Assembly (NCBI GenBank): GCA_025267735.1
Contig: CM046304.1
Span: 29,019,381-29,083,380, forward strand
Direction of reading: 5' to 3'
Origin: Mactra quadrangularis
Lineage: Eukaryota; Mollusca; Bivalvia; Venerida; Mactridae
Length of the DNA: 64,000 nt
Both the position numbers and the translations under genes were made by a program. Below, in pieces: positions 22,793 through 34,330 of the stretch. Every line of letters starts with the position of its first letter. Within the stretch, counting starts at the first letter, position 1. The notes beneath the pieces were generated by a model, which saw only the letters and a list, made by a program, of their open reading frames with translations, had not been told where the DNA came from and made no database searches.

Positions 22793-24442
22793 TCCTGCGT
22801 TCAGTTACCGCGAACGTTCTGTAACGTTCTTTAATACGTTTGTTACTATATATAGTAACAAATGTGACAAGTCTACACGGACATTACGCGACTTTTTCCC
22901 GTATTATGCGATTTTGGCCGCCTGCAACTCGCCCATTATGCATAATAGGCGCCGAGTGCTTGCACGCGCACTGATTACGTCATCAAGTAGCCGTAATTAG
23001 CTTCGAACATGGCGGCCGAAAGAATTTTTGAGGCTTTGTCAAATAGAATTTCACTGTCAGGATAGATTATACAAAAATATAAGACACAAAAAAGATTTAT
23101 CTGAGATTTTACAAATACATAATTTCATTATAAATCACTTACTTCACCATTCAAATTCAACAGACACTCAACCGTTGACGCTGTCAAATACCAAACTCCG
23201 AAATTCGAACTGAATTCCTTTCTGTGTTCAAGTTGACGAATATCCAGCCATTATACAGTAAATGCGTAGGTTGACTACTGTTTTACCAAAGCCAAGCCAT
23301 GCATAGATTAAATATAATGGAACTGGTTTCTAGAAATAATCAGCAACGTCTATGCCATTTTCGGATAATCCATGAATCATTGAATGACTCATCCCTTCCT
23401 TTCAGAGCCTTGTGTATTTCCATACATAATCCTTACATCCATATCGTCAATTTAAAGTTTGAAAAACACGTATACACTAGTAATTACGTTCCAGTCTCCT
23501 GATAATATCGTTTTAATCCATGATAAATGAACGTATATTCGTCACAAACGTTTAAAAACATGACCGCCATTTGACAACAAAGTTTACATTAGATTCTACG
23601 TCATTGTTTTATTACGTCATCAAAGTACTGATTCGTCCTCGGAAAATTCGTCAGTTATTAATCGTCCCTGAATAAAATGTTTTTAGTTTACTAAAAAATC
23701 GAGTCCGGATTCTGAACAAACGTATTAAAGACGTTAATGATTAGTTGCTACTCGCCATTATGCGATAATCACCCTCGAGTCCATAATAGCCTTCGGGCCA
23801 AAGGCCCTCAGGCTATTATGGACTTCATCGGGTGATTATCGCATAATGGCGAGTAGCAACTAATCATTAACCTCTAAGTAACGTTCGCCAACAGTAATAA
23901 TTGAACGGCCTGTTAGCAAAAAACGTTTAAGGCCAACAGCTAACGGTTTTAGTATATTGTACGCGAATATGAAACAAAATAGTTCCAGTACATTTTGCAA
24001 AATAGTAACTGCCAAAGAAAATAGACTATATCCGAAATTCAAATATTTGGGTTTTCCCCTTCGGTACAAACAAACTTTCACTGTTTCAATGAAAACGTGT
24101 GTATAAAAAGAACAGTAGTATTTAATCTATAGTTCGTGTTGTTTAGCAATAATGTGTAGACAACTTTGTTTGTATCGCCTGTGCACGAAACGGAAAAACC
24201 CATAAATTTAATTTCTGGATTAGGTCTAACGAAGTCGGTGGTGTTACTTCCGTTGATTTGGATCAATACATGTACAAAAAAAAAAGTAAACAAGTCCTCC
24301 TCTCCGAATTATTCTAATAAAATAGAAGTAACGACTCTCTTGTCCGCCATCTTTAAACGTTCGCATTTCAACGGATCGTTCAATTAACCGTTCTTTACGA
24401 TAACTGTGTTTGGCTAACGCAAACTGCTAACTGAACGCAGCC
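22793..24442. mobile_element. 1,650-bp element with GTTCAGTTACCGCGAACGTT end and CAG target duplication
   Basis: The left end (TCCTGCGTTCAGTTACCGCG) and right end (GCTAACTGAACGCAGCC) are inverted and resemble the small MITE at 25,075-25,279. Comparison with the empty copy at 57.8-58.1 kb puts CTG (22,790-22,792; CAG in the empty site) and CAG (24,443-24,445) at the edges, so the target duplication appears to be 3 bp. No transposase frame. The interior holds a large palindrome (23,733-23,871) and two inward-facing ATGGCGG sequences (about 23,009 plus, 24,345 minus). Confidence 0.75.
23733..23871. repeat. Three-tier perfect palindrome, 139 bp
   Basis: Outer arms of 42 bp (23,733-23,774 and 23,830-23,871) are exact reverse complements beginning GTTAATGATTAGTTGCTACT. 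Inside them TCCATAATAGCC pairs with GGCTATTATGGA, and at the centre GGGCC pairs with GGCCC around AAA. It would extrude as a cruciform or form a long RNA hairpin. Confidence 0.95.
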
Positions 24443-24890
24443 CAGAAATGATGGAATTTACATAGTTCTTTACCCTAATAATACTTAGCTTGAATTTCAA
24501 ACAAATTGAATGATTTACAAAAAAAATATTTAAGATTAATTTTGGCAAATTAACATTGAAAAGTAATGGTAAAATCCGAGTAGTCCAACTAATTGGACCT
24601 ACATATACCTATTTGAAGAGTATACAAGGGAAAAAACTGACTAGGTTTCCTTATTGCATGTCCTCAGTCTTTATCAAGACGAGATAGCTGACAAATATTC
24701 CTCAAAGATGCCTCCTTATTTACGTTACTATTGAAACTCATTCAGTTTTTAGTAGGGAGTTCTCGGTCAAGTTTTATAGCCTTTGGTCCTGTATTCATTG
24801 TTGAACACGTTTGGAGCGTTTGCTGGGGCGCTCTGCAGCTAAGGGAATGGTTGTTTCTTTCAACTTGAGCATCTTTTTCATGCATACAAG

Positions 24891-25569
24891 TATAGTGCGT
24901 ACAAGTTGACCCCGACCTGACCTTTATGCAAAAATATTCATTACATTGAATACGAATGTAGTATTAGTGCTCGGACTATATCGTCAAGGCTCGAATGTAA
25001 TTATGACACAGGGATTAATCTTAAAGTACATTTTAAGCCTACAATGAGTGTTTATTACACATGGACTGGACCAGGGCTGAGTTCAGTTACCACGAACGTT
25101 ACAGAACGTGACATAACGATACATTCGGAACTCCTCGGCCATATAATTGTTTACTTTAACACCGGTAGTTTAAAAAAAGCGTCTAAATATGTCCGAGATT
25201 ATTCGCAGCAAATGATCGAGGAGTTCCGAATGTATCGTTACGGAACGTTCTGTAACGTTCGCGGTAACTGAACTCAGCCCAGATGATTATACTATGAGGC
25301 TAGCTACCAATTCCAATGCTGTTGGTTTTAGCCCCACAAATTCAAAAATGTAAAAACACGAGTTTCCCGTTTTATTGCATTTGAATCATGAGTTATTTTA
25401 CATGCGTGATGTGTATAGTTTATATATGTCTTATTAAATTTTTTATCTTAAATACGTAACGAGCTGAAGCATATTGTAGGCGTGGTATTGATTTTCGCCG
25501 GGATACGTGTAAATGATAATTAGATGCAAATGAGAAAGGTAAGGTCGGGTTCAATGTGCACGCACTATA
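24891..25569 (+). mobile_element. TATAGTGCG MITE, copy B, with nested element
   Basis: It has the same ends as 19,881-20,460 (TATAGTGCG...TTGACCCCGACCTGACC and GGTAAGGTCGGG...CGCACTATA). It is longer only because a 205-bp element (25,075-25,279) sits inside. Without that and its 3-bp duplication it would be 471 bp. Confidence 0.88.
25075..25279. mobile_element. 205-bp MITE with ~65-bp terminal repeats and CAG duplication
   Basis: The ends GGCTGAGTTCAGTTACC and GGTAACTGAACTCAGCC begin long inverted repeats that include CATTCGGAACTCCTCGG / GAGGAGTTCCGAATG. CAG is present at 25,072-25,074 and 25,280-25,282. The empty site survives in copy A near 20,078. The related larger element is at 22,793-24,442. 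Confidence 0.9.
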
Positions 25570-26700
25570 TCACAGTCCTAAATGACCGTATATACTTAAA
25601 TAGGCTAGATTCTATCAGAAGCTGGAGGTAAGTTGTGCAATGTTCCTTTTAAATACAGTGGAGGCACAACGAATCTAAAATCCAACACTATATCGTGGTA
25701 CGTATCGCAGTACGGTGCTAGCGTATCTCAGTATACCGCGATACTGTTTTAGCGTATCATGACAGCCCTACTGATTTCCATACAAAGATGCTGAGCCAGA
25801 CTTAGTTCCCACATTCATCCTTTAGACAGCAGCTCAAGAAATTTCTTGAGACGGAAATATTCCTATTTTTTAAGACGATAACACTGTACCAATCAATTGG
25901 AAGGATGCAGATATAGCGACAAACAACTAGCCTTAAATTATAGTTTTTCTTATTTTGATAACCTGTAAGATCATGGAGCACATCATCCATTTATCATGAA
26001 CAATGTCCGTAAACAGATATCTTGTAGAGCATTGTCGTACAGGATCTCTACTGTCTCCGTGGAAGGTCACGTCGAGATGAACTTTGTGTCTACCAATCAA
26101 TGCGTAGCTTTCATCTAGACACAACACTATTATTATTAATAACATTTTGATTTTGTAATTTCTATTTTGAGACCAAGGTTTGCAAGCTAATGTAACAGCG
26201 GTGTTATTTACAGTCTGCGATTGGACGGCTCATTTCAAATTGCGTGACGTAAATGATGTAAACAAGTTACGTATCATAACAATTTCGTCATTAATATTAT
26301 GATGAGAAAAGGTCACTTGAACGTGACCTTCGATTGAAAAAGGCCAGATCTAAATTAGCGAGTAGGTAAGCGGAAAATTTTAGATCGGGTTTTAATCAGA
26401 TTACATAATGATACACTTAGATAAGAACAAAATACTTCAAGACCAACAACATGGATTCAGGAAGAAGCGGTCAAGTGAGTCACAGCTGGTCACCATCATC
26501 CACGGGATATACATATGTATATATAGAAATTCGGGACCGTGCCGGCCACCTGTGTATACCCCAGTGAAGTAGGCTGGGGACGAAACCAAATAATAATTAC
26601 AGTGTACATACATCGTACATGTCAGTAAATTTTAGTACATGTACATAATGTTGCATGCTCATGAAGAAAACTAAACAAAAACATTTGTATTCATGATTTC
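25570..26700. other. Non-coding stretch
   Basis: No supported exon. A fragment near 25,695-25,772 (TATCGCAGTACGG...ATCATGACAGCCCTA) looks like one end of an old hAT-like element, but a matching second end is not visible. Confidence 0.45.
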
Positions 26701-26710
26701 AACAAAGACC

Positions 26711-26865
26711 AGCAGCGGACATGATGGAGTGGTGACGACGTTGGACTGGTAATCACCAGACAGTCCACTCCCGTTGGTTCGAATCATATCGGAAACCTAC
26801 ATCGTTGTTTCCTTGTGCAAGAAACTTTATCCTACCAGCTCAGGTAAGATGTACTTTTGAATCCA
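26711..26865 (+). mobile_element. tRNA-derived SINE (partial)
   Basis: The tRNA-like head contains GATGGAGTGGTGACGACG and B box GGTTCGAATC (26,776-26,785). It is followed by CCTTGTGCAAGAAACTTTA, a body motif also found in the SINE at 60,267. The 3' end is not clearly bounded. Confidence 0.6.
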
Positions 26866-26869
26866 ATAA

Positions 26870-28960
26870 TGTGTTGTAAATTTATTAATTAATAAGGACG
26901 CTGAACCATCCAACATTTTTCCAATTTAAAAGCAACATCCAAGTTATCAATTTGCTCATTCAGTTTTCTCTAATGAGCTGTATACAGTTAAGCCATATTG
27001 GTAATCACTTAGAGAATTGTATATACACGTATCCCTATATAATGAGTGGTTGAAAGAAAAAAATTGATACTTGACTAGCTATGAGGAAAATAAAATTGAA
27101 AAGTAGTATAAATATGATGGGGGAACGATTTGGTATTGGGGCGTTGTTATTATAAACGGGGTCGTCGTTATTATAAACACGCTAAGTGTAATATCGGACC
27201 TTTACTTATTCAGAGATAGGAATGAAAGTGAAGTAATATAGTTTTAAAACGAGTAATAAAGTATAAGAAGAAATGTCTGGCATTTTATACACGCATCGAA
27301 GCAAGAATATTTTAAGGCTCACCCATGACGAGCTTGCAATACATGAACATTACCATATCAGAATGGGCAGAGCATATTAAATACAGCAAACTCCATCTAG
27401 TGCTGTAAGTTTGGAGTTATATCCCTTTACTAGAATTTATAAGCGCATTAGGGGATAAAGGGTCTATAGTCACGTGATCTACAACTACAACTAACAAATT
27501 ATACAAAAATGTGTTTTGCATATTTCTCTAACCAAACGAATAATTATATGACATCAAATAGCGCATAAAAAACTACCTTTTAACTTTCCCCCGAAAAATG
27601 CAAGAAAGATAACTCATTGTTATCTTATAATAGTCATGCTAGAGTTGTCTCTCTTATAATATTAGATGTGTTCTCCAAATAAACGCCATTTCAAAGAATT
27701 GTACTTGTTCTATAATTTCTTGGTATTTTAATGTTATAATAAGTTATGTACTGTTTAATGTAATCTATATTGCTTTTCTATATTATTGACATAAATTTAA
27801 TTACGTTAGTAAACCCATTTAATTTGTATCATAAGTAGCGAAAAAGGTCTGATTGAATGTTATACTTTAGTAATTGTAAATTAAAAATGTCATTTTGTAC
27901 AAGAGAAAACTGTTTTACTTTTCAAGAAATATCATTTCCTTAAGAAATTCAATATGGATCGTTTTTAAAGCCCTACTTGCACAATTTCTGAACATGATTT
28001 CATATAAGGTACATTTGATTAACATATATATAACTCGACTTCATTTTGAAACATATGTAACAACTTTTAAAACTCAAACCACATTATGTTAACTAATAGC
28101 CCGTTTCAAAGCTTACGCAAATGGTACTAGCCCCATTACCGTTGCAGATAATAACTGTCTTACGAAGGAGGCGTTTTGGTGCTTCTGACCACTATCTGCC
28201 GTGTTGACTATTTAATTCGAGCAATCATCGTCACAAATCTTGCGTTATTTAAGACTAAACAATGGTGTCGATGCTTTTCTTGGATAGCGAGAAAGAGATA
28301 AAGTGTTGGTTGTAGTAGATCACGTGTGTATCACCTCTGTTTAATATTTTACCATTTCCTCAATTTTCTAGGATCTCTTTAGAAATAAATCTAAACAAAC
28401 ATTTTCTCAATTGTTTTAAAAGCGTTGTTTTCAAAATCAAGCAATATTCATAAACAATGGCAAGTTGACAAAAAGTGTTGAGTATTATATAAAATGTTTT
28501 CTGTTTTTGACTAACGAGTTTTTTCTCCCATACGTTTTTAGAATAACCAACTATTCATTAAGACGTACCATAATTCCTTTCTTAACGCAATAAATCTAAG
28601 CATGTCACTTTTCTTTTTATATATTTGTAGCATGCTTAGTTGATAAACTATTGTTTAGTTTCCGTGTGTTACATTTCAACATGTATGACAGCAGTCGTTA
28701 ATTATTGTACATTACGAGTCTCATTTTAGATGCTTGGTTTAAATATTAAATCTTATCAAATAACATGTACGGGTAAAAGCAAAACGCTTTAATAAATTGT
28801 TTTGTTTAAATAGCAAATTCTAGCTTTATTGAAGATTTTTAGCAGTATGCCCCATCTTTACAATACGTGCGTCGTTTTATGCGAAGAAGTGTGACCTAAC
28901 AATTGCGAATATTTTGCAAATCAGTTTGAGACACCTATTCTTCATAAGTTAAACCCAGGC
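26870..28960. other. AT-rich stretch, nothing recognised
   Basis: No coding frame, terminal repeat or RNA gene is supported here. Confidence 0.5.
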
Positions 28961-28968
28961 GAAATGAT

Positions 28969-29184
28969 GACCATGGTCACCACGGTTTTTGATGGTCGAC
29001 CATGGTATACCATGGTCAACCATCAAATACCGTGGTGGAACATGATACAGAACATGGTCGACCATGGTCAGAAAACGACACACCATGGTCGACGGTGATC
29101 AAAGGGAACTGACCATGGTCGACCATGGTCGCTTCTGCATGGAACGTGGTCCAAGGTTTTATGACCATGGTCGACCATGGTCTG
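28969..29184. repeat. Cluster of CCATGGTCGACCATGG palindromes
   Basis: At least six copies of GACCATGG/CCATGGTC lie in ~215 bp, several joined as GACCATGGTCGACCATGGTC. The left 60 bp (28,978-29,037) form a near-perfect palindrome (28 of 30 arm positions) centred on GGTATACC. It is a non-coding foldback repeat. Confidence 0.85.
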
Positions 29185-29199
29185 TATAAAATGGACTGT

Positions 29200-30180
29200 G
29201 TTAAAAAAATCATATTTGGAAATAAAAGAAATTCATTGTCTTATTTGAAAAAATCTTAACATATTAAAAGCACAAATAGACCATTTAAAGGTTTCAATAC
29301 ATTTTAATATTTTAACCTTAAATTTTAAATTCTAATAAAAACAATCAGTGTGAACACAATGTTTTACTAAACATTAAAACAAGTCCTGAGTCTGGGTTAT
29401 AAAAGTTGAGACCAAGCCCTTTGCTCAATACTCAGTCTAAAAAAAACTTCTACTTACATGAGTGAGTAAGCCAGTAGTGTTCTGTAATCGTGAATAAAAA
29501 TACTTAACACTTTGGTTCTGATAAGATTTAGTTCATAGATTAATGCTTTTTTGATGTTCTTTTTGAGTATAGAACTGAGTATTGTGCATGGATTCTTTTC
29601 TCAAGTTTTACAACTTCAGACCCTTAAATGTCACCAAACTAAATATAGAAATACTGAGTCATGTTCAATCTAGAAGAAAAATACAAGGTATACAATCAAT
29701 TTTTGAAGTTAGTTGTCCTATCATTAAAGAAATCAAATAGCTTTTCAATGATGAGCAGATAAATGAACACAAACGTTTTACTGTTAGTGGTTGTTATTAA
29801 TTTAAAAGAGAGACAGTAAAGTGATACAATGTATTTACATCCATAGATATGTCAACTAGTGCCAGAGATTGAACATGGGTGTGCTTAACAGTTGAATTTT
29901 CCAGTATTTACAAAACTGAAACAATAATTTTCTTCATTGGCATTGCTATGACTACAAAGAACACACAGTTCAGTTCAGAGAAAAACAAACTGGTTATTAG
30001 CCGTTATTATTTGTTTTTCAATATTAACTACTATATCGGTTACTGTTACCCTCCTAAATATTCACCAGATTTTCCAAGTTTCTTTATCAATAGGATAGAT
30101 TTGCTTAAAGTGACCATCCAAAAGTACCTTTACACTTTTAATAAGCTGGTTTTCCATTCTCCCAATTAAACCTTATTTTA
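29200..30180. other. AT-rich flank of LINE and transposase region
   Basis: No gene is recognised. Four copies of an ACTCAGT/ACTGAGT-type motif occur at about 29,384, 29,428, 29,573 and 29,651, a possible subterminal repeat of the neighbouring CACTA-like element. The 96-codon open frame near 29,879 has no recognisable content. Confidence 0.4.
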
Positions 30181-31010
30181 GTTTGTTTGTTTGGGTTTTA
30201 CGGCGCACCAACACAAAAAGGTCATATCGCGCCGAAAGCAATCAATGATACTATCAATTTAAACGAAACCAATGATGTAATGTTTTGATTTTTATTATAA
30301 ACATTTATTTCCTTCAAAAAGTTAAGTATCGGATATGATTGTACAGACTCAAAAAGTTGTTTGAGTGAGTTGACTTTAAAATGTTTGTCACGGATGTCTT
30401 TAAGATCCTGACAGTCAAGGAGAACGTGTTTGACATTGAAATGCTCGTCACAGGGTATACATTTAGGTGCTTCCTCTCTTTTGAGAAGGTATGAATGTGT
30501 TAATCTGGTATGACCAATTCTACATCGCGAAATCACTATTTGATCCCGGCGATTAGAAAACATAATTGACGAAGATGAATTAAGGGTTGGCTTTGTGTCA
30601 CGTAACTTATTAAAAACTGCATCGTTCCACATTGTTTGCCATTTTGACTTTATTAACGTGTTTATTGAACATTTGAAGTCACTGCTTGGTAATTTGATAT
30701 CTACTTGTTGAAGGTTTAAAGATTCTTTAGCTAAAGTAGCAACTTTTTCATTTCCATGAATACCAATATGACTTGGTATCCAGCAGAAGTGTACTGTTTT
30801 AGATTTTAAAATTTCATGTAATTTTAATTCGATATTTTTAACAAGAATATTGTCTGAACTACGATTTTTTATGGCCAATAATACAGATAGAGAATCTGAA
30901 ATAATGATAAAATTGTTATTTATACTATTTGATATGTATGCTAAAGCAAGATCTATTGCTTTGACTTCAGCTGTAAATATGGATGTCTGATCAGGCAGTC
31001 GCATTCTTGC
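30181..31010 (-). mobile_element. 5'-truncated LINE with RNase H and C-terminal zinc-knuckle region
   Basis: One long frame (31,004-30,222) encodes an RNase H-type domain. Visible motifs are TAEVKAIDLAL with the conserved Glu, IISDSLSVLLAI with the conserved Asp, and WIPSHIGIHGNE. The last catalytic Asp position reads Thr (KVATLAKES). It is followed by the GHTRLTHSYLLKR...CIPCDEHFNVKHVLLDC region found in Jockey/I-group non-LTR retrotransposons. The reverse transcriptase and endonuclease are missing, consistent with 5' truncation near 31,010. The 3' UTR carries the ACGGCGCACC...GTCATATCGCGCC motif (30,197-30,235) and a short CAAACAAAC tail. No clear target duplication was found. Confidence 0.85.
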
Positions 31011-33266
31011 AATCTATCAAGTATTGGTAAACAGTTAAGTACATATCATACATTACAATAGTGTAAAGGTAATTATGGATTGCACTATATATATCTCAAC
31101 TTCAAAATGCTGTAACTTTTTGTCTAAATTGAGATTTTGAGTAAGTTTCAACTTAAAACTACGTATAAACTTTTATCAAGTGAAAGTAAATGTTAAACTC
31201 TACTGGGGTGGCTTACACAATCAATTGCTGATGTTACCTCCCCTGAAATCATTAAATCACACGATAGAAGTTTAATGTCATTCTGTTGTTGCTTTTTTCA
31301 CATATAATCACCATAAATTTACACACATTACTTAAAAATACTGTGTCCTATTAAGTTTGGCATACAAGCAACATAATGACGACCATCTACAGACATGTAA
31401 AATACTTTCTCTGCGATATCTTCTACAGGAAATATTACTTTCTCAGTAGTTTCAGTCACTTGTATGATATGATGGGAATTATTTTCACGAATAAAACTTT
31501 GTTGGTGAACATTTATTTTTTTTCCCAAAAGCTAACACACTATTGGTATCAGTTCTAATAAGAAAGAACTGTACATTTCTCAATTGACCGTTTTTACAAC
31601 GTACAACGCTACATATCCGTTTTTTCAGTCGAGTGTACTCTTAAGAATGTAGTTTCTGCCCATTAACTTGAACTCGGAGTACTTTTTTGAGTAACTGGAC
31701 CTTTTGGCAACCAGTTTTTCTCATAATACACAGACTTTCATCTTTGTCCAAGTTTGTGCATGGTTTTACTGCCCCAGCAGTAGCAACATTTTCGTTGCAA
31801 GTAGTAACAGACCAAGACTTACGTTTCTTCATTTTAACAAGGTAGGAATGAGCATCACCATTTTAGTTTCAGTTGTATATCATTTAAATGTAGACACTGC
31901 ATTGAAACATTTCCTGTGCCATGTACGTTTTGAAGTAAAGATGCATTCCAATCTTCAAAAGGGAAACAACTCCAGCTCCATAATGGTCCCCACATTCTTG
32001 TGTAAAACACCATATGAGCACCAAGGTTGTGAACATTTAATCCACAACTGCCTTCTCCATACAAAGCAGCAAATTGTTCATAAAATGAATATTAAAGTCT
32101 TTCAGCTTTAACTAAATTATCATCTGATATGTTGTCTCCAAACAATAGGTAAATGCCTTCACTTAAAAGCGCCAGATGTTGTAAATACACATCTTCAAGA
32201 TAACCATTCATGCAAGGAAGAGAATAAGACAGCAGCCATGTCTGAAATTCTGTTGCTTTGAAGTGACAGTAATTTCTTTTCAAATCTCTAGGTAAGCGCT
32301 CAATAAGATCTGGTGGACATATACCATGCATACATTTAGATATTTTGTTTAGATGTTTACCAACAAAATAAGGTCTACCATAATTTTAGATGAAAAAATA
32401 ATATATACAGTAAGGATTTTGTCACTCCATGTAAGACACAATGTATGTAATCTGAACTATTCCTACAACAACATCAAACCATGGCATAGCAGCCAACCCA
32501 GTCAAACAACAGATTCCTTTTTGCCTAACTGTTTTGCTTGCTCTTGGACCTTTTGTAATCCTAACATTATCTGAATTGCGCATAAGTGGCTGTTCAGAAG
32601 GTGTTTTGTAGGGATAGGATCTTGCATATCCTTTTCCTTGTTCGACGCTTTTACAAGGTTTCAACGCAAGTAGAACAGCCAAATTCGCCATTATGCATAG
32701 TCATATTCAGTACATAGGCTTGTGCCTGCAAATCCATTGTACCAACAAAGACACCAAGCCGTACATCAAAAGTTTCAAGCAAACCATCTGGGGTAACGGT
32801 GACACCATCGTCATACAATTTGCGCATCTGCTCACCAAAGGCATTCATGTACAGAAAAAATGGTGGTTTGTCTTTTCCTTGCCATATGGCGGCTATAATC
32901 ATGTTTTCTCTTGAAAACCTGGAAGATAAGGGCAACTCATTTATTGCAAGAAACACAGGCCACAGTTTCACATTGGAAGACGCATACAGAGGAATACCAT
33001 CCGTATTAAAGATAGCACTTATATTTCTTGAGTTATTGAGGAACTGTTCAGGTTGACACAGTATACGATAACACAGACCATCAATGATGTCGGTTACTTT
33101 TGAAAATTCAGTTGTTTGATCGATTCTCTGCTTCGTTTCCTGAATACTTGTCCAAGAATCCTTTCTTTCTAAAATGAATTTGAGCTGTTTTTGGACATCT
33201 GCTAACACGAAAGTGTTTTTTGACAGACGATTTGCTTTTTGTTGAGCAGACAGGTGTCCCTTATAG

Positions 33267-33867
33267 TTCGTTTGTTTGGGTTTTACGGCGCACCGACACA
33301 GAAAGGTCATATTGCGCCGAAAGCAATTAATGATACTATTAATTCAAACGAAAATAATGATGTAATCTCTTTTCTTATTATAAACATTTTTTTCTTTCAA
33401 AAAGTTAAGTATAGCATATGATGGTACATATTTAAAAATTTCTTTAAGTGAGTTTACTTTAAAATGTTTGTCACGAATGTATTGAAGATCCAGACAGTTA
33501 AAGAGAACGTGTTTTACATTAAAATGCTCGTCACATGGTATACATTTAGGTGCTTCCTCTCTTTTGAGATGGTATGAATGTGTTAATCTGGTATGACCAT
33601 TTCTACATCGCGTAATCACAATTTGATCTCGACGATTAGTAAATATTATTGACGAAGATGAATTAAGGGTTGGCTTTATGTCATGTAACTTATTAAATAC
33701 AGCATTATTCCACATTGTTTGCCATTTTGACTTAATCAACGAATTTATAGAACATTTGAAGTCGCTGCAAGGTAATTTAATATCTACTGGTTGAAGGTTA
33801 AAAGATTCTTTAGCTAAAATGTCTACTTTTTCATTTCCATGTATACCAATATGACTTGGTATCTGTT
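33267..33867 (-). mobile_element. LINE 3' fragment nested in the transposase gene
   Basis: A 601-bp, 5'-truncated second copy of the LINE at 30,181-31,010. It begins inside the IPSHIGIHGNE motif and ends in the same ACGGCGCACCGACAC / CCCAAACGAAC tail. CCTTATAG is duplicated at 33,259-33,266 and 33,868-33,875. The host reading frame resumes across the site (LRYK then GHLSAQQK). Confidence 0.95.
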
Positions 33868-34330
33868 CCTTATAGCGCAGTCCAGGACATTCAGCAGTTA
33901 CACACCTAAACACGTCAGGATCAACAGGAAATTTCTGACCACAATTGGAGCAATAATCAACAGTTAGGAAGTTTTTATTCCCTGCTAAAGACATCACTTG
34001 ATCATATGAAAAATGCTTGAGCTGACTTGAATCAGGACATAAAACTCTTAAAAGGTGTAGTAAATCTTTCTTTGCAACACTTGTTAAATTGTGTCGCTCA
34101 AAGTAAGATATTAAGCATAATGAGTTTAATTCAGTTTCAGAACATATGGATATGTCCATGGTTTCACTAAGTATTTGATCATCGTCAGATGCTTCAGAAT
34201 CATGTTCAGACTCCAATGACGACGAAATATCACTATAATCTGTTGATGAGTCACTTGCAAAATCAGTGTCATCATTTGATAATTCATCATCAGAAAACTG
34301 AAAGTTAGAGGCTTGCACAGTACTCTTACA

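Larger units (their letters stand above)
22712..24605. repeat. ACTCGGATTTTACC foldback split by a 1.65-kb insertion
   Basis: The two halves (22,712-22,792 and 24,443-24,605) align in order with the reverse complement of the uninterrupted copy at 57,815-58,065. That copy reads GATATTAACAG...AGTGATAGAATTTAG across the point where this one is interrupted. Confidence 0.75.

Noticed and set aside
25695..25772. Possible fourth hAT element end (ATCATGACAGCCCTA).
   Set aside because: No matching second terminus or target duplication could be located.
29879..30169. 96-codon plus-strand open frame.
   Set aside because: Aromatic-rich AT-biased translation with no motif. It ends at the LINE boundary.
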